A DNA stretch of 54,184 nt, from contig CACZQB010000032.1 in the NCBI GenBank assembly GCA_902783255.1, forward strand, positions 1 to 54,184, read 5' to 3'. A program made the translations under genes and the position numbers. The notes below the pieces were generated by a model. The model was given only the letters and a program-made list of their open reading frames with translations, was not told the DNA's origin and searched no databases. This DNA is from Oscillospiraceae bacterium (GTDB lineage: Bacteria; Bacillota; Clostridia; Oscillospirales; UBA644). Positions 53,201 through 54,184 of the stretch are shown in pieces (the stretch's first letter is position 1; each line of letters opens with the position of its first letter).

Positions 53201-54184
53201 TGAACAGTTTGGATTGATTTTACCTGACGAAGAAATCACTGTTACAGGCACAGGTTCCAGAATAGAAACCGACCGCTATATCGCTGATGATCTTGCTGCC
53301 GGAGATGTTCTGACATTCCACGGTTATAATCCGAGTTCAGGTACACTTGTAGGCACATACAATAATGGTAACTTCGAAGACGTTGTTTCTACCATTACAA
53401 GAGACGGTGTAGATGTTAAGAGCAACTACAACATTGTGCGAAATCCCGGCACACTGATTATAACTTCGAAAACTTTAACGGTTACCATTAATAATAATAC
53501 GCTTCCCTATAACGGCGAAGAGCAGGAAGGCTATACCTTCCCCGACACAGGCGTTACAGGTACGGGCGCAACCATTACCAACGAAGCATATACAATCGAG
53601 GGACTCGAAACAGGGGATGTTCTTAAGATAAACTACACTCCTGCAACCGGAACCGATGCTGACACATACAACAACGGCTCATTTGCCTCTATTCAAGTTC
53701 TCAAAACAGTTGACGGCGAAGAAGTCGATATAACAACCAGCTATCAGATCACCTCCAACCCCGGTACCCTCACAATCACACCTGCAGCGATCACGATCAA
53801 AGCAGACAACAAGACGAAAGTCTATGATAATGATGCGTCTACCGATCCCGCACTCAGTGCGACAGTAACAGGCGTTCCCGCAAACGGAACAGCGCCTGTA
53901 TACAGTCTGAGCAGAGTAGCAGGACAGGACGTAAACGAATACGCTATCACCGTAACGGCAGAAGCGGAATCCAATCCGAATTACACCGTAACGGTAGAAA
54001 ACGGAACATTCACAATCACACCTGCAGCGATCACGATCAAAGCAGACAACAAGACGAAAGTCTATGATAATGATGAGTCAACCGATCCTGCACTCACCGC
54101 GACAGTAACAGGCGTTCCCGCAAACGGAACAGCGCCTGTATACAGTCTGAGCAGAGCAGCAGGACAGGACGTAGACGAATACGC
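47205..54184 (+). CDS. Very large secreted repeat protein (adhesin-like), incomplete at the window edge
   Basis: From ATG 47205 (AAGGGGAAAG upstream) the frame stays open to the window end, at least 2,326 codons; no in-frame stop was found. A signal peptide (about 1-30, FLAFFISVVMIVSLMPLDII) is followed by an acidic Asp/Asn/Ser/Gly/Glu-rich linker to ~325, including the 14-residue repeats at 47627-47878. Then come many beta repeats of the InlB B-repeat/Listeria-Bacteroides type, for example SNGGTYV...GYTFDGWYSD near 885-940, with further GWY and GWF units. From ~1695 MBG-type Ig-like units follow (EYDGTPLTRENV, DYNGSEQF, PYNGEEQE, KVYDNDAS), the last being 80-residue copies. No anchor is visible because the C-terminus lies outside. 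Likely a cell-surface adhesin. Confidence 0.9.
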   Translation, partial: MKKTPRINRFLAFFISVVMIVSLMPLDIIAETVDSQTPGISETEIIREEDTANNELTDISNDVPSDEDGSSDDQNTPSEITEGASEQSSDIVASDNGNISVDGDDISSDGQPAGSEGNALDGNGQSNDSEGNDLASDVQTTGNDENVVNNDGQTSGNDENVVNNDGQTSGNDENVVNNDEQTTGNGNGEVFDDGQSTGNDENVVNNDGQSAGNDENVVNNDGQSVTEGDSEKTAGSSDNNSENEPTTPEVVTSSADDTKSDPEDDSKGNGEQFSFEPSEEEQQTSVNTNTDKIENGDPSETEPEPAAAPSADTKTEQSSPAKAPTRAGETFTVTFKVGGDIYETISAAAGGTITLPADPTPPAGSRFDKWIIDGTLEEFTSSTAVTSDMDVQAVFVEQWKVEFFDRDAELYKTVYVDKGSAIGTLPAVIDREDYIAYWAVGEVVTGAQGHEFHVTGSRIDATFVPTEDTQIVPDYDLITYTVNFYTDETFSTLLATREVTANTGYSVNEYPDIPPYDDPNDPNDQPDWYHGTWVYGDTQSPSTFSNQVRITAETDGLKVWPSYEKQAVTITWMANNAVFENTYTEIGNYIDRLPVIASTGKVFLGWFDISTDTDVKIEIGYGPLLHDVTFYALFEDENEITFKVPRSDGNETIYTQFVSDGGNITAFPSAPFKEGYIFEYWYEEGDTSYTEINGSTVIDRSYVLVPKFRPIVVYEIDLQYYYIANTGSESGNEHIFSQEVLQLDRAEITNTSSGTYTITPPASVQTEANFVENAPLYYPETTSVSVSIDDFDAEHKKVVRVKYVPHTAEYDFVYMLKDLTGDGYTQFDIEHVYGVLGSSVTPTVKNYDFAEFERADTATIETSGMDGQATQQIKAYYTRKSFLLSYNSNGGTYVAGGTYLYGTSVSLPTTNPTRAGYTFDGWYSDPELTQSVSGSVPITGDTTLYAKWQGNLVDYTILYMKEEYNNSTNTTSFVYESSETAQARVGTTVYAASAPAITMNGYEKLAAVNGTATAGGTGESTAVEIAADGSTVLKVYYSLIRYTLIFNINRSTGRITMGGETYTGSNYKVENVVLGQDVSSMWPAGSSEIYASDRNFDGWTGSSEGTYITKRYELIWVHVSRANADHEMTYTASWTNDNYSRNAYYWLQQPDGSYVIDDAYTQIGLNTNNLGAKDIAGYSKHTGTPSGTNPATGSAYPGSGNQTITTEVWREAYSDTYTFNGNNYNIGDTLTRNGHTYTITQRTERSGYHPYNPYTYTAVCNEPAGYYEEESTVYCYNFYYDRSQYKIDYFYESDLIETKSNIYFEADISGSEYNYTPARPSGVDSDYTWGGWYLKSDPNTLYDFGTMPAHDVALVGKWIAPTFTVRFVDPDTNEDLFPSQTVEKYQKATNPGNPEKTGHNFEGWYQTTALQTLYDWNTQITANTVVYAKFILRMLSYTTRYVLVETDPDTGEETEVRELAPSKTISNPTFAVGTEVSENAIAIAGYRPQNPSRTLELTADVTQNVITFKYEPKTDIIGYTVHYVLDKDAEDYPGPAYEDADGFIHVAPSKTVNDISGDTTSVVEIAAAPVYGTLWTDCPPLNGLYVHPGEAEKVFVLSSNTERNVFYFYYSQFKKATVTVNFLDMDGNPISSEVTERVRVSNTFTVPRTHLANWEIAKVVEGTSYNGPEAANEYIITNEHVVDGLTFTVFYKKKATVTVHSLTQQYDSQNALTLPEELSEKVTVTGLMPGHTLESVDLAYANTDAASGKGRLNAGVATVTPSNAQIAGLTNSDYYHFRYIHGTLEVTPINVTVRVEPDRWTGETYDGNVRKTGFTNPTKGIDDYILIGHAKYKEDYLDDIWELVKSKTTYDANAVGLKYYAFAESDAGDYTYSIPLSVSEFPDDPNYSVNLYVRAGRLQILPVDLTIKTEGASKEYDGTPLTRENVTVNGLVDADAQKVTVTANGTITNVGSVRNTYEIDWADVNPDNYNVTETIGTLRVYARQLVLTVKTKTVDYNGSEQFGLILPDEEITVTGTGSRIETDRYIADDLAAGDVLTFHGYNPSSGTLVGTYNNGNFEDVVSTITRDGVDVKSNYNIVRNPGTLIITSKTLTVTINNNTLPYNGEEQEGYTFPDTGVTGTGATITNEAYTIEGLETGDVLKINYTPATGTDADTYNNGSFASIQVLKTVDGEEVDITTSYQITSNPGTLTITPAAITIKADNKTKVYDNDASTDPALSATVTGVPANGTAPVYSLSRVAGQDVNEYAITVTAEAESNPNYTVTVENGTFTITPAAITIKADNKTKVYDNDESTDPALTATVTGVPANGTAPVYSLSRAAGQDVDEY
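47627..47878 (+). repeat. 42-nt tandem repeats in the adhesin linker
   Basis: Five fairly exact copies of a 14-residue unit GNDENVVNNDGQTS (42 nt), plus one degenerate copy (GNGNGEVFDDGQST) in the middle. All keep the reading frame, so this is repeat expansion within the gene, encoding a flexible acidic stalk. Confidence 0.9.
53771..54184 (+). repeat. 240-bp near-identical tandem repeats (80-residue MBG-type units)
   Basis: The sequence starting at 53771 recurs at 54011, an exact period of 240 bp (80 codons), and differs in only a few bases. The second copy is cut by the window end, so the copy number is unknown. Each copy encodes ITIKADNKTKVYDND followed by ATVTGVPANGTAPVYSLSR, the MBG-type surface domain. 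Confidence 0.92.

Overview
The window looks like a chromosomal segment of an obligately anaerobic, low-to-moderate G+C Bacillota of class Clostridia, probably an uncultured gut lineage. This is inferred from Shine-Dalgarno-led genes, consensus sigma-A promoters, a clostripain-type (C11) peptidase, a cdaA-cdaR pair, the GGGtGRT protein with its Fe-S scaffold partner, a 2-hydroxyacyl-CoA dehydratase activase and a huge Gram-positive style surface protein. No tRNA, rRNA, CRISPR array, prophage or intact insertion sequence was seen.

Layout. 1-3.4 kb: the end of a membrane protein, then guaA and purA (both exits from IMP) on the minus strand, with a 17-codon upp remnant after guaA. 3.4-10.4 kb: plus-strand genes (DUF4298, membrane-anchored HAD phosphatase, C11 peptidase, small membrane protein, cation/proton antiporter, MgtC-like protein). 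10.4-17.9 kb: minus-strand carbohydrate genes in two transcription units, SDR plus six-hairpin glycosidase, and TIM-barrel isomerase, sulfatase-like hydrolase, two Gfo/Idh/MocA oxidoreductases and an AraC regulator. 18.0-26.4 kb: a likely long minus-strand operon, cdaA-cdaR-FAD oxidoreductase-rseC-activase. 26.8-28.9 kb: plus-strand NfeD, SPFH protein and a tandem-HTH protein resembling IS3 OrfA. 29-36.6 kb: SIMPL protein, Pr6Pr membrane protein, rplM-rpsI, an orphan solute-binding lipoprotein, a winged-helix regulator, and the GGGtGRT/Fe-S scaffold pair. 37-42 kb: small lipoprotein, zinc-ribbon acyltransferase with a canonical sulfatase, two membrane proteins. 42.4-46.9 kb: a UDP-uronate cassette (XRE-UDP-glucose dehydrogenase fusion, galacturonokinase-like GHMP kinase, nucleotidyltransferase, UDP-glucuronate 4-epimerase-like enzyme). 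47.2 kb to the end: an incomplete secreted adhesin-like ORF of more than 2,300 codons.

Working together. The uronate cassette could make UDP-galacturonate both de novo (UDP-Glc to UDP-GlcA to UDP-GalA) and by salvage of free galacturonate. The two sulfatase-family genes, the glycosidase and the Gfo/Idh enzymes point to use of modified host or plant glycans. Fifteen promoters were found by eye, all with 17-nt spacers, together with eleven terminators, many of them bidirectional between convergent genes. The most distinctive items are the HTH-dehydrogenase fusion, the OrfA-like protein in the NfeD/SPFH operon, a terminator-like hairpin in the purA leader, the upp remnant, and the Thr-for-Cys change in one sulfatase-like enzyme. 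All calls come from reading the sequence; no database search was possible.
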